A program made the position numbers and the translations under genes. A DNA stretch of 64,000 nt from Petaurus breviceps papuanus (taxonomy: Eukaryota; Chordata; Mammalia; Diprotodontia; Petauridae), in the NCBI GenBank assembly GCA_028583685.1, contig JAMXIF010000003.1:77562369-77626368 (forward strand), in the 5' to 3' direction. Below, piece by piece: positions 53,218 to 63,958 of the stretch. A model generated the notes under the pieces. It was not told the origin of the DNA. It searched no databases and saw only the letters and a program-made list of their open reading frames with translations. How positions within the stretch are numbered: the first letter of the stretch is position 1; each line of letters starts with the position of its first letter.

Positions 53218-53396
53218 CCATGCCATACCGTACCATACCATACTGTACCATACCATACCATGCCATGCCATGCCACGCCATACCACACCATGCCATGCCA
53301 CACCACACCAGGCCATGCCATGCCATGCCACGCCACACCATACCATACCATGCCACACCATGCCATGCCACGCCACACCATACCATACCATACTAT
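53218..53396. repeat. Pentanucleotide (CCATR/CCACR)n array
   Basis: About 36 units of a 5-bp repeat, CCATA, CCATG, CCACA and CCACG in changing order. Because 5 and 3 share no factor, every frame reads a 5-residue repeat without stops, giving frames of 66-111 codons on both strands. These are not genes. Confidence 0.95.
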
Positions 53397-53934
53397 AGGA
53401 AAGACCAGTACATGAAAAATGTCTGTTCTCCAGCTTACAGCATGCATTTGAAATGGACAGCCTATAGAATGTGTCCATCAGAATGTATATTTGGGACAGA
53501 TGGACAAATGGAGAGCAAAAAGTAGAGTCCAGAATGAGCAAGAAGAGTAGAGTGGGCTGGATCGCCTTTGGGACAGGGGAAAGTTCCCCACTTTACAAGT
53601 TTCCCATAAAAGCAAAAGCCCATCCTGTTAAGGCCAGCATTCTGATTTCTGTCACCACAAATCAGGAAAACATGGAATATGTTTGTCTCTGAAGAGTTAA
53701 AAATGAATATCACCCCAAAAGCCATCTATGGCAGATGGTGGTGTGAGCAGTTTGCAACATATAACTAATTAGGAACTTCAAAGAACAGGAGTCAAAGATG
53801 CCATCAAAATATGTCATAATAGGAGAAACAGAAGATGAGCTAGTCATGTGGAAACAGTGAAGGATAATAGTGTAGGATACCCATAGTCTTCTAGTGATAT
53901 CTTTGAAAGGTCAAGAGAAAGGAGAAGGAACAAG
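53397..53934. other. Spacer, no gene recognised
   Basis: Frames of 73-101 codons on both strands continue out of the pentanucleotide array or lack motifs. Confidence 0.35.
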
Positions 53935-54170
53935 CATTTATTAAGCTGTTACTAAAGTGCCACTGTGTTCAACTTTACACATAGTATCTCATTTGGTTCT
54001 CACAATAGCCCTAGGATGTAGGTGCTATTACTATACTTATTTTCAAGTAGAGGAAACTCGGGTAAACTGAGATTAAGTGACTTACACAAGGTCAAATAAC
54101 TAGTAGGTATCTGGGGCAGGATTTGAACTCAGATCTTTCTGCCTCCAGGGCCATGTAGCTGCCTGAAAAT
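53935..54170 (-). mobile_element. MAR1 CORE-SINE
   Basis: AGCATTTATTAAGCTGTTAC, AGCCCTAGGATGTAGGTGCT, GAGATTAAGTGACTTACACA, GATTTGAACTCAGATCTTTC and CATGTAGCTGCC. Confidence 0.75.
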
Positions 54171-54171
54171 C

Positions 54172-54625
54172 AAGGAAGGTGATGCAGAGTTAAGTGAGAA
54201 GAACTAGAAGAACAATTCAACAGCAGCACTGGAAAGACAAAACAACTTTGAAAGACTTAAGAACTCTGATCAATCACAATTCTAGAAGACCAATACAGAG
54301 CCATGCTCCCCATTTCCTGACTTAAAATATAAAATGAAGATCATAACAGTACTTCCCAGGGTTGTTCTGAGGAAAGAATGAGATAATATTTGTAAAGCAC
54401 TTAGCACAGTTCCTGGCATATAGTAGGGGCTTAATAAATGGGCAAATTCATTATTTTGGATGGAGCCAGTATGGGAATTTGTTTTTCTTGTCAATCTACA
54501 TTTGTTCAAAGGATTTAGTTGTTTATTTGTTTGTTTTTTCCCAATTGGGTGGAGAGAGGTAGAAAAGAAAGAAAATTAATGTTTGTTAATTGAGAAAAAA
54601 GTAACAAAAAAAGAAAGGAAAAGTA
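54172..54625 (+). mobile_element. L1/HAL1 3' end with MAR1 piece inside
   Basis: AAGTGAGAAGAACTAGAAGA, CTTAAGAACTCTGATCAATC and CAATTCTAGAAGACCAATAC, then a MAR1 3' half at 54305-54445, then GGATGGAGCCAGTATGGGAA, TTTGTTTTTCTTGTC and TTGTTAATTGAGAAAAAAG. The tail is of the same family as at 20290-20500. Confidence 0.65.
54305..54445 (+). mobile_element. MAR1 3' half
   Basis: CAGGGTTGTTCTGAGGAAAG, ATAATATTTGTAAAGCACTT, TTCCTGGCATATAGTAGG and GGCTTAATAAATG. Confidence 0.65.
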
Positions 54626-55552
54626 GGATGTTGGGTGATTCTCTGTGATAACTCTTATGGGAGGATATGGACAAGAATTACACATGATGGGCGGGAATCA
54701 GCGGACTGTAAACGGAATCATTGGCATAAACTCTCAAAGGAATAGAATCAAAGATCCATTTTAGTATTTTTCAGTTACCTTGAGTAAGTCCCTTATCTTC
54801 TTGGGCTTCAGTTGTCCTTATATGAAAAATAAAAGGGTTGTGGCAAATATCACCAACTTTAAAATTCTCTGATTTTTGAAAAACAAATAGGAAAAAAAAG
54901 TCTTTTAAATAAAGATTATCCTTTCAACAGGGATTGGATTTTTTAAAAAATTTCATCATTTCAAGTAGACTTCATGAATAGGATTCTTTATAGAATTATC
55001 TAAAGCCAAGCATTGATTTATTTGAAAACAAAGGGTTTCTTTTGAGTGTAGTTTAGCCTGGCAATGCCATGAATCCAAGAATTATTCTACATTAATTAGA
55101 GAACAGTAATGCAGTTGTGCCTACGTTTAGAGCCCCAAATAAGCTTTTCACCCGAGATTCAATCTGGGGAAAGAAGTACTTCTAATTTAATGCACAAAGG
55201 CTCCAAAGCTTTCTGAGGTTTTTCCTTACTGCAATCACTGTGAAAAGTAGATGTGAAATATGATCTGGAGGATGCCAAGCTGTTATAGAAATATGAGTTG
55301 GTTTCTGAAGTATTGGGTTCCATATCTGCATCTCACTGATTATGAGTTGAAAGTTGATATAAATTTTAAATTATGCTTTGTAGTTTCAGTTTAAACTCAA
55401 ATATTTATTAAATATCCACTATGTGAAAAGTATTATTACATTCACTCATGTGTTTTGTGTCTTGTAAGATCACCAACATTCTGGTGGGATGTCTGAATGT
55501 CAGAGGAATGGATAAACTGTTAATTTGAGTGATAACTGGCCAATCATTTCTT
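54626..55552. other. Repeat-poor block
   Basis: No gene. Bases 55030-55380 have a mixed composition unlike the repeats around them and carry ATTAATTAGAG and TAATTTAATGCACAAAGG words; a conserved non-coding element is possible but not shown. Confidence 0.3.
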
Positions 55553-55830
55553 GGCAACTAGATGGAACAGGGTATAAAACACTGGGCCTGGACTTGAGTC
55601 TAGGAAGACTTGAGTTCAGTTAGTCTCAAACAGATACTTACTAGCTGTGTGGGCAAATCACTTAACCTCTGTCTGACTCAGCTTCCTCAGCTGTAAAATG
55701 AAGATTATAATAGTAGCTATTTCCCAGGGTTGTTGTGAGGATCAAATGAGATAATATTTGTAAAGTGCTTAGTACAGTTCCTGGCACATAGTAGGGGCTT
55801 AATAAGTGCTTATGTCCTTCCTTTCTCTGT
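55553..55830 (+). mobile_element. MAR1 CORE-SINE, full length
   Basis: TTGGCAACTAGATGGAACAG, TAGCTGTGTGGGCAAATCAC, CTTCCTCAGCTGTAAAATGA, GGTTGTTGTGAGGATCAAAT, GTAAAGTGCTTAGTACAGTT and GGGGCTTAATAAGTGCTTAT. Confidence 0.82.
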
Positions 55831-56369
55831 TATATAACTTACATATTGGCTTAAAGTTTTCTGAGATCAATAGGGAAGTCTAAATTTCCTGGTTTCCCCT
55901 CCCCTCACATCATTTTGAACCAGACTATTAATGTCCTTTTAGCACAGTTCTGTATAGGTCCTATTAAATTTCTGTTTTAGAAGGAGGGAAAAGTGGAAAA
56001 TATGTTGCGAAACACCCATTTAGGTAATAGATGGTGTCTATGAGTCACTATGGTTTCTTGTGTAAGTAGAAGTAATATTCAAGCCTGTACGCTTCTCAAA
56101 AATGACAGAATCCCCAAATCCTCAATGAAAAAACTCTATGTACTGTGAAGTCTTTGATTGCTTCACCTATACTTTCTAATCATCAAAATCTTATCGTTTT
56201 CTGTTGATTTGCTAGTCTTAAATTTCAAATGACTTGTCTTATTTTTAAAAACATCTTAATTTTAAGTAAATCAGGAAATACAGATAATCTTTTGTTTTAC
56301 AGGTAGTGAAATGGAGTCATGGAGAAGAACCAAAGTTTGTGCAGAAGAGGACCGCCAGGAAGGTTCTCG
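55831..56369. other. Spacer, nothing recognised
   Basis: No coding frame or named repeat. Confidence 0.35.
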
Positions 56370-56775
56370 TGGACTATAGAAAATTTCATATGAAGATCAG
56401 TTGAAGGAATTAGACCCAGAGAAGAAAAAACCTTTGTTTGAGGATGAGGTTAGGGAAAGGGGAGATGACAGCAGTTTGCGAATAGTTTAAGGTCTGACTT
56501 TGGAAGAGACTTTTTCAGCTTGGTGGCCAAGTTAGGAGAAATGGATAGAAGTTGAAGAGAGGCAGATTTAGACTTGATGTAAGGACAAACTTCCTAAAAT
56601 CTAAATGTATAATTAGCTGCCTTGGGAGGTTAATAGATTCCCCTTCCCTGGAAGTGCTTAAGCAGAGGCTGGGTGATCACTTATTGAGTAGACCATGGAG
56701 GGGATCCTTGGTCAGGAAAGGAATGACTTAGGAGACCTCAGATGTCTCTTCCACAACTGGAATTTCATGAAAGGG
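56370..56775 (+). mobile_element. CR1/L3 LINE 3' region
   Basis: GATCAGTTGAAGGAATTAGA, GGCAGATTTAGACTTGATGT, AAGGACAAACTTCCTAAAAT, TTCCCTGGAAGTGCTTAAGC, AGAGGCTGGGTGATCACTTA and CTCAGATGTCTCTTCC follow the L3/CR1 3' order. It is the best preserved copy here. Confidence 0.75.
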
Positions 56776-58254
56776 AATGTGTATCCTACCCCCTTCCAGG
56801 TTCAGTTATTCATTTACCAGAGTAGCCCATCTTAGTAGATTGTTGACAGTTGTGATTGTCGTTCTCCTCAAATACTTATTTTGATCATCCGGTCACATTG
56901 TGAAGGCTTTACAAAAAAGATAGTACTCATAAAAGACCATTATAGGTGCTGGGAAGGTGCCATTGGTCCATGTTAGTCTTGGCATAGTATTTACTGCCAT
57001 ATCATTACCTACTTTACTCACTCCCCTCTATGATTTTCAAGACGTGTTTAACTCTATAAATTGTTAGTAGGATAATGGAGCAATGGCTCCATGGTCCCAT
57101 GCTTTGGGACTTTGATGTGGGGAAATATCAAGAGACCAGGTCCTATTCACATATTCAGTGCTGTTAGGTATAGGTACATCTTAGGTTTGAACCTGAAAGT
57201 CCAACTCAACTCATAGACATGAAATTACTTTATAGATTGTTTATGTCAAAATAATTACTTAGTTTGTAATATTTATCTGGAGCCACTATCTGAAACTTGT
57301 TGCAATAGGATATTATATTCCCTTAAAATTGTGACATATGCTTCAAAATGTAGATTTCAAAGATTGTGAGAACAAGTCATGCTTGAATAAAGTCCAGTGA
57401 GAGGCACTGTAAGTGGAGATATGGGAGGCAGAGCCCACATCTTAGATCTAATTCAAGTTTAGGAAATGACATGTTCTCAGCTGATGTGCTTAATGACCTC
57501 CCTCCTTTCTCTTTTTCAGTTTGATGATGACCTATTTTAAAGGACTTTTACATAGATTAATTACTCTTAGGCACTTCTGAAATACAACACACTATATATA
57601 ATTTATGTGTGGATAAAAGTGTTAATGAGTGTAAATGGTATTAGTCATTCATGTCAAACTCTTGCCAAAGGATGTGAAGGTCAAGAAAACTATGGAACAA
57701 AGAAAAAAGGTTGTTGTTTTTTTCTTGTTCACTTGACTTATTTCCTAGAAAAAACTTTAAAAATCCTCAAAACAAATGTATTTCCCTCAAACATTTCCAT
57801 ATTCTCTTCTTTCACCCTCTACCTCCCAGGCCTTCATAGCATCATTGTGAATAAATGGGAATGTTCCACATAGATAAGTACCATGAGGATTGTGTTGCGA
57901 GTAGGTCTGGATTTTGATGTATATCAATAGAACACATTAAATGTTATCCTCAGAGTCCATACTGGAATGTCATCATATAAATGAAACTGACAAATCTTTT
58001 TAGTATTGTAAATGCTATCATATGAAGCTCAGATTAAATCTCTCAGTAGCACTCAAGGAGGGGAAGATGATTTAGTTGAAGAGACAAAATGTACACATGT
58101 AAAATAGCTAGCTGGTAAGTGTATGGCAGAGTTGGTTACAATCCATGTTATCTAGCACATTACTAGACAGTTTAATTTCAAATATCTTCATTTGAAATTT
58201 AACTATTTAGATGTTAATTATATTTATTTATTGTACTGTCATCTTCATTTTAAC
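56776..58254. other. Repeat-poor block, no recognised gene
   Basis: An 88-codon plus frame (57607-57873) has no known motif and no supporting context. Confidence 0.4.
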
Positions 58255-58424
58255 ATTAAAGAATAATAAGCCAATCAACAGGCATTTGCCAAGTACCTAC
58301 TACATACCAGATGCTAGGGATACAAGGACAAAAACCGAAATAATCCCTATTCCCAAAGAGTATGGAGCTTATATTCCCTCCAGGGAGATACTATGTAGGC
58401 AGACTAATCCATCAATAAGCAGGT

Positions 58425-58690
58425 GATTTCCATGAATAGAACACTGGCCTTCAAGTCAGAAAGACAAATACTAGAGTCAAACACTTATTAGCTATTTGAC
58501 TGTGGGCAAGTCATTTAATCACTGTTTGCCTCAGTTTCCTCAACTATAAAATGGGGATAATAATAACAGCTATCTTGAAGGATTGCTGTGAGGACAAAAT
58601 ATTTACAACATGCTTAGCATAATGCCTGCCATGTAATAGATACTTAATGTATATTACCCCCTTCCCACTGTTTGCTACAAATATAAATAT
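58425..58690 (+). mobile_element. MAR1 CORE-SINE nested in L2
   Basis: GAACACTGGCCTTCAAGTCA, CTGTGGGCAAGTCATTTAAT, TCAGTTTCCTCAACTATAAA, GGATTGCTGTGAGGAC and CTTAGCATAATGCCTGCC. Confidence 0.75.
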
Positions 58691-58699
58691 GTAGGGGAT

Positions 58700-58968
58700 A
58701 GATACTGGACCTGTGATTTATTTGGTATAGGGAACTCCCAGGTGAGAAAATTTCCTCTACTAATACAGGGATGCACCTTCTCTGTAATTTACAGTCATCT
58801 GCAGTCGCCTAGAGCCAAACTTTTCCAGGTTCATACAGTCAGTTTATATTAGGGACATGACTTGAACCCAGGTCCTCCTGATTTTGAGGCTAGGTCTCTG
58901 TCCTCTATACCACTGGTGCTCCTGATTTTGAGTCTAGGTCTCTGTCCTCTATACCACTGGTGCCTCTT
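58700..58968 (-). mobile_element. SINE of a second type with 44-bp tandem duplication
   Basis: Minus-oriented. The 3' part (GTATAGGGAACTCCCAGGTG, AAATTTCCTCTACTAATACA) differs from MAR1 and matches the tail of the SINE at 59600. A 44-bp unit at 58875-58918 is repeated at 58919-58962 with one difference seen (GAGGC/GAGTC). Confidence 0.65.
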
Positions 58969-59165
58969 AATAATCAAAATAAATTCAAGGTAATTTGGAG
59001 GGAAGACACTAGCTTGGTGGTAGGTAGGAAAGGCCTTATGTAGAAGATGATTAGATCTGAGCTTTGAAAGAAACCAGGGATTCTAAGAGGTCAAGGCTGA
59101 GGAGAGTATGTACCCAGCCATGGGGTACAGCCTGGGGAAAGGATGTGAACTCCTCTTGGAGAAAT

Positions 59166-59599
59166 AGCAGCAAGTTCATCAACTAGGAAAATTCAGAAGA
59201 CTCTGATGGCTAAGTTCTTAAAGAAAGGGGTTGCTCAAATCTTTGCTGAGGTGAAGTCCTTGTCTAGTGTTTTGGAGCTAAAGGAGAAGTTGCTGGAAAT
59301 ATGGGCACAATTTAGCTTTCAGGATTAGTTGCTGCAATTCCCACAGTAGCAGCTTATGATGAAATGCTCCTGGGAGGTTGGAAACAGCATTTCCTACTGA
59401 ACTCCAGTACTTTACATATGAAGTAATCACAAAGACAGTTTCCTTCCATAATGAAAAAAAAAGTCATTTCATCACTTTGGCTTTACCCATGAAACATTCC
59501 TCTTAAGCAAGCCAGTTAACTTTTACTTAACCAGAATAGCTGGTGATCAGTCATTTTCCATTCTCCTAAGGAATGGAAGTATGATGTAGTGGTAGTATG
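59166..59599. other. Spacer, nothing recognised
   Basis: No gene. A 101-codon minus frame (59821-59516) runs mostly through SINE sequence. Confidence 0.35.
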
Positions 59600-59830
59600 A
59601 TGTGGTGATGAAGTCCTGAAGACCTCATTGGGTTCAAATCCAGCCTCTGACACAGCTGGAAGGTATATAATTCCGGGCAAAAAATGCTTAATGTTTCTGT
59701 GCCCTTGGCAACTGTCCAAGACTAAACTGCAGGGCAGGTCTGCATTGGCTGAAGGAGTTTCCCATAGGAAATCAAAGGTCTGCTCTAGTCTACTTTTTCC
59801 TCCCTCCCTGCCAAATCCCACAAATCACAG
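59600..59830 (+). mobile_element. SINE of a second type
   Basis: GTTCAAATCCAGCCTCTGAC, then CCTTGGCAACTGTCCAAGAC, CTGCAGGGCAGGTCTGCATT, GGAGTTTCCCATAGGAAATC. The tail differs from MAR1. Confidence 0.6.
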
Positions 59831-59837
59831 AAACACT

Positions 59838-59864
59838 AGTTACTACTACTAGTACTACTACTAC
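59838..59864. repeat. (CTA)n repeat
   Basis: Nine triplets with one interruption, at the tail of the SINE. Confidence 0.85.
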
Positions 59865-59919
59865 TTTATTTGTGTTTTTAAAGTACAGAGCAACAAATAT
59901 AAGAGCTGAGAATGAAGAA

Positions 59920-61100
59920 ACAAAAATGCAAGTATCAAATTGTGTAGCATAAATTTGTAGTGAACCAACCCAGTTGGAACATCTGTCTAATTTTTCTCCA
60001 CCTTTGTTCAGCAGAACATGTATAGAAACACAGGCAATGGATGGTGGGAATGATCAAAAGCTGAAGCTTCACAGGGCATGACAAGCAAAATGGTAAGGGG
60101 GTTAGAGACTCAATAGAAAAGGACAAAGTAGAGTTGAATTCATTCATCAAGGGGTCAAGATGGGGAAAAGAGGAGAAAGTAGCTTGTTCAAGGGAGATGG
60201 CCAGGGAGATAATTGAGAGGTCAAGTATGGATGAAGGCCATGGTTTGGTAAGGGAAAGCAGAGGGAATGGTGGAAAGCCAGTATCTTATGTTCAGATAAA
60301 GATTTTTTCTGAATTCTTGAATATGGAAGTGGTAAATTTGTAGATGACAGCAAGAAAAAGAGTATGACTATCTTTGTGTGTGGCTGAGGCGGGTGGAGGA
60401 ATAATTCAAGGGAATTGAGTAGGTAGAGTGTTTGATGGAAAGTTAATATGGGTAGTTAACTCTCCTAGTATCAGGGCAGGAGTTAGAGAGGAGAGAAAAA
60501 TTGTAAGAGATGTCCCAAACTCATTGAAGAAGAAAGGGCAATGACCTGGCGGTCTGCAGACAACAGCCGGGAGGATTTTGATTGAGTGGTAGAGATGAAT
60601 CAATCTCAAAGGAGAGATTACTGAGTGATGAAGGTAGGGCCTGAAAGAGGTAATGGAGAGCAAGGAGTATTCCAACTCCCTTTCCTCAATCAGTGAGCTG
60701 AGAGGAATAAATGAAGGTGCAACCAGTACTGGAAGGGTGGCCAGAGAGGACATGTCATCAGAGGGGAGCCAAAGTAATAACTAATAGATGGAAGGAGTGG
60801 GAGAAGAAAAGATTTGGAATAAAGAGAAGTTTGTTTAGACATTCCAGAGGGCACAGTGGAAAGGGGAGGGTGTGTTTAATTTGAACTTTGAGGTAGAAGG
60901 TTGAGGGGGATGGTACTAAGCAATCAGGTGGTGGGGATGGGGGATGGAGTTTGGATGATGTCCTACAGGGGTTCAGAATCACTAGGTTGTGTAATGTATG
61001 ACCTGGCATACCTACATTCATAGGATCATAGACTAACCCTGAAGGAGTGGTATTATGCTGTGCTAGGTGAACTGTGTTGTCACTCCTTATTTGCTTCAAC
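59920..61100 (-). mobile_element. L2 ORF2, endonuclease and linker region
   Basis: Minus frames give recognisable L2 pieces: NKLLFIPNLFFSHSFHLLVIT at about 60830-60780 (endonuclease motif 'NKL...HDLDLLAITETWL'), VVCRPPG then ALILGELTTHINFPSN at 60553-60425 (the 'YRPP...LLLGDFNIH' block), and FNSTLSFSIESLTPL then AEQRWRKIRQ further on. The order and spacing fit an L2 endonuclease domain running into the linker. The former catalytic GDFN reads GELT here. Several frameshifts; not functional. Confidence 0.8.
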
Positions 61101-61620
61101 CCTGGCCACTCCTTCAGCTCCTTTGCTTAGGGATGACTTTCTCTCCAATCACTCCCTTCATTCCTCTTCTCCTGGAGACTTTCCTTTCACACTGGCCCAG
61201 GATAGCAGCCAAGCCTCCTGCTTCAGTAGTGGTAGCCTGATAGTCACAGTGACCCCCTAGTCAAACTGCCATCTCATTTGCCTAGAAAGACATGGGTCTG
61301 AGTTTTTCTCTTTGCTCTTAGGAGCTGTAAAAAATGAACCACTAATTCTATTTCTACAACTTGATCCCCCAGTCAGAGGAAATTACTCTGGTGAAGTATT
61401 GCAACTGTAAATCTATCTGTTTCCTTGGACCTTATGGCCTCTCTTTGCTCCATTTGTTCAAAGATACACAGAGATGGGCAATGCAGTTAAAGAAAGACAA
61501 ATTCTTAAGAGGGAACTGACCTAGTATGACAGGGTTGATCTTATGCCCAGCTTTCTCCCCCAGCCATCATAAGCCAAGTTAGGCTTATGCTTACTAGCTT
61601 ATAGGTCCCTGAGGCAGTTA
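61101..61620. other. Spacer, no recognised gene
   Basis: May be upstream L2 sequence; not certain. Confidence 0.35.
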
Positions 61621-61970
61621 GCAAACATTTATTTATTTGTATTTGGAGGGGTGAAGGCAGGGCAATTGGGGTTAATTGACTTGCCCAAGGTCAAACGGCT
61701 AGTTTTGTGTTAAGTGTCTGAGGGTGGATTTGAATTCAGGTCCTTATGACTCCAGGCTGGTGCTCTATTCACTGCACCACCTAGCTGCAAACATTTATTA
61801 AAAGTACTTACTTTGTGCCAGGCACTGTGCAAAGTTCTAGGGATAGATACAGAGAAAGGCAAAACCATGATCCTTGTCCTTCAGCTCACATTCTAATGTG
61901 GGAGATAACATGCAGATAATTATATACAATATGTATACAGTGAAAATTCAAGGTAATTTCCAGATGGAAA
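61621..61970 (-). mobile_element. L2 3' end with nested SINE
   Basis: GCAAACATTTATTAAAAGTA, TTGTGCCAGGCACTGTGCAA and CACATTCTAATGTGGGAGAT make the reverse L2 terminus. Confidence 0.65.
61634..61786 (-). mobile_element. WSINE-type SINE with perfect 13-bp duplication
   Basis: TTGGAGGGGTGAAGGCAGGG, GGTTAATTGACTTGCCCAAG and GCACCACCTAGCTGC. GCAAACATTTATT lies at 61621-61633 and 61787-61799. Confidence 0.92.
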
Positions 61971-62689
61971 GCACAAGCAGTGGAGGGTGGGGTTGAGGAC
62001 AGAGACCATTCGAGGTCTACTTTGGCCTCCTTGTGACTTCCTCTCTGCTGATTGATGGCATAGAACCCAGTTAAGTTAGCAGCCCCTTCACTTGGCCCTG
62101 GAAGCAGTGTGCTTGCTTCTTCTCTCTTGAAAGGCCTCAGCTGTCTCCACCATCCTTTAGGATGGGAGGGGCCATCCTGTAAGTCCTGTAAGTCATAGCT
62201 CCTGTAAGTCATAGGTTGAGGATTTTCAGGGTTCCTCCCTGAAGTATCCAGATGCAGGAGCACTATCTTAACCCTTCCCTTCATGCAGGTTAGGCTTGTT
62301 TTTCCTTAAAAGGTATTGATATATTCCCCTAAACTCTGCTGACTCAGAGGACCGAGGGTTCAGACTATTGACATCATTCTCTCATCATCTGATTTTGTAT
62401 TAACCAGGAGAGAAGCTAGAGGGATATCAGTTGCTTGACTGGTGGACTGGGATAGGAGATTTGCTCAAGCTGAACCAACTCAAGAGGGATTAAATGATTG
62501 TCCTTTTTGCATATCCTTCTCCTGCTATGGCTAAGTAGATACATTTTTGTTAACCGTTTAATGACTTGTGAATGTCTCATTTTCTTTCTACAACACCAGG
62601 ATAGAATCACTGGGTGATTTCTTTCCTGACCATCAGGTATTCGTATTTTTTGGTAACATCAAGGGGTACTGCAATAGGATTGTCACATA
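61971..62689. other. Unassigned block with a short tandem repeat
   Basis: CTGTAAGTC words are repeated at 62178-62217. The part from 62285 resembles 17965-18075 and may be an unnamed dispersed repeat. A 132-codon minus frame (62284-61886) overlaps L2 sequence and has no known motif. Confidence 0.35.
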
Positions 62690-62840
62690 TATAGAGATTT
62701 TAGAGACCATCTAGTCCAACCCTTCATATTATAGAAGAAGAAATTGATGCCTTAGGGAATTTTGAGTGACTTCCCAAGGTAATACAAGTAGAATCAGAAA
62801 TAGGATTTGAACCTAGGTCCCCTAATTTATACAATTTCTC
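62690..62840 (-). mobile_element. MIR-like SINE
   Basis: AGAGACCATCTAGTCCAACC, AGAAATTGATGCCTTAGGG and GATTTGAACCTAGGTCCCC. Confidence 0.6.
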
Positions 62841-62847
62841 ATCTTAT

Positions 62848-62955
62848 CAGTTAGATTGTAAGCATTTTGTAGACAGCAATGGTACTATTGATTTTATGTC
62901 TGCACATAGTCCCTAAACATAGTTCTACAAATATTTGTTTCTTGATTGAGGACTT
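62848..62955 (+). mobile_element. L2 3' end
   Basis: AGTTAGATTGTAAGCATTTT, TTTATGTCTGCACATAGTCC and ACAAATATTTGTTTCTTGAT. Confidence 0.5.
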
Positions 62956-63046
62956 ACCTGGAATAGATTTTATCATTATAATTCTATGATTGAACACTAC
63001 AATACAGATTTTTCCTTATTATTAAATGAAAATACATGTTGCTGTA

Positions 63047-63445
63047 ATGTAATACCAAGCAAAGGCAACTTCCCAGGTTCGAAATACCAGCATAGGTGCT
63101 CTCTATTTTTATTCAGTAACAAACCCAGAACAGAGAAGATCAAAACATGACATCATTCAAAATACAGTATTTACTAAGTATGATTAAATAATCTCCAAGT
63201 ACTACCCCACCCCAGGACCTTCCAATCATTCAATCAATTACAAAGTCTCTGTTCTAAATACTTCTCCATCCCTAGGCTATACCTTAATTAAGTCCACCAC
63301 AAAGCCCCTCTTCTCAAATGGAGATTAGTTTCCAAACATAAGTAAAATACATTCATTTGCTCAACCATAGAACACAAAAAGGTCAAAAGTTCCCCACCCC
63401 TGGATCACAATTGAATCTACCCCAGAGTTACATCAAGTTTAAACA
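63047..63445 (-). mobile_element. LTR-like fossil at the right edge
   Basis: The minus strand from about 63445 begins TGTGTTTAAACTTGATG and contains TTACTGAATAAAAATAG about 65 bp before a GTATTACATTACA end near 63047. TG...CA ends, a poly(A) signal and the length (about 400 bp) fit an LTR, with an open frame just upstream in the same direction. The family is unknown and the window ends before the rest can be seen. Confidence 0.35.
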
Positions 63446-63451
63446 CAGCAC

Positions 63452-63958
63452 TTAATACCCAAATGGAGGTCTTTTCTTCATCTTGACACGAGGCAAGTTC
63501 TCAGCAATCTTAGTTCCTGGAGAGACAAGGCTTAGCAAGGCCATAAGATACATTGCCAGTCCCTTCATGAATTTATCCTCTGTCTGTAGAACAGCCCTAG
63601 AACCCCTGAACACATTAGCAAAGCCCTCTCCCAGGATTTCTGTAAACATACAACAAGAAAATCCTTCTTCAGGGCTTCTGAACCAACAGAAAGGCTCCCA
63701 GACCCCTGCAACAACAGTACTGTCCCTCACCAGTGGACAGTATTCATTCTGTCTGCAGGACAGTCTCCAGACCCCTGCAACAACAGTACTGTCCCTCACC
63801 AGTGGACAGTATTCACTCTCTGTCTGCAGGACAGTCTCAGGCCTTCTTAACCAAATGCCAGGTTCCAGGATTTCTTCAACAGGACAGTCTTTCACCAGTG
63901 GACAAATCTGGCAAAATAACATCAAAACAGACAGACAAAGTACCAGCAAAACAGCCAT
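63452..63958 (-). CDS. 168-codon open frame with 23-residue repeats, unknown
   Basis: The frame starts at a well-placed ATG (GGAGACATGG) with a hydrophobic N-terminus (MAVLLVLCLSVLMLFC) that looks like a signal peptide or membrane anchor. Three units starting CPLVKD or EYCPLVRD follow, and two of them are near identical over 23 residues (STVVAGVW inside); the DNA repeat has a period of 69 bp (63701 and 63770). The C-terminus is basic (KMKKRPPFGY). I recognise no family. Lying just upstream of an LTR-like block in the same direction, it could belong to a retroviral fossil, or it could be a chance or host frame. Confidence 0.35.
   Translation of the reverse strand: MAVLLVLCLSVLMLFCQICPLVKDCPVEEILEPGIWLRRPETVLQTESEYCPLVRDSTVVAGVWRLSCRQNEYCPLVRDSTVVAGVWEPFCWFRSPEEGFSCCMFTEILGEGFANVFRGSRAVLQTEDKFMKGLAMYLMALLSLVSPGTKIAENLPRVKMKKRPPFGY

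Larger units (their letters stand above)
58255..59165 (-). mobile_element. L2 copy split by SINEs
   Basis: The reverse L2 3' end (GGCATTTGCCAAGTACCTAC, GATGCTAGGGATACAAGGAC) runs to about 58400, is replaced by SINE DNA, and resumes at 58970 with AAATTCAAGGTAATTTGGAG, AGGCCTTATGTAGAAGATG and CAGCCATGGGGTACAGCCTG. Confidence 0.65.

Noticed and set aside
53112-53541. Five overlapping frames of 66-111 codons
   Set aside because: All come from the pentanucleotide array.
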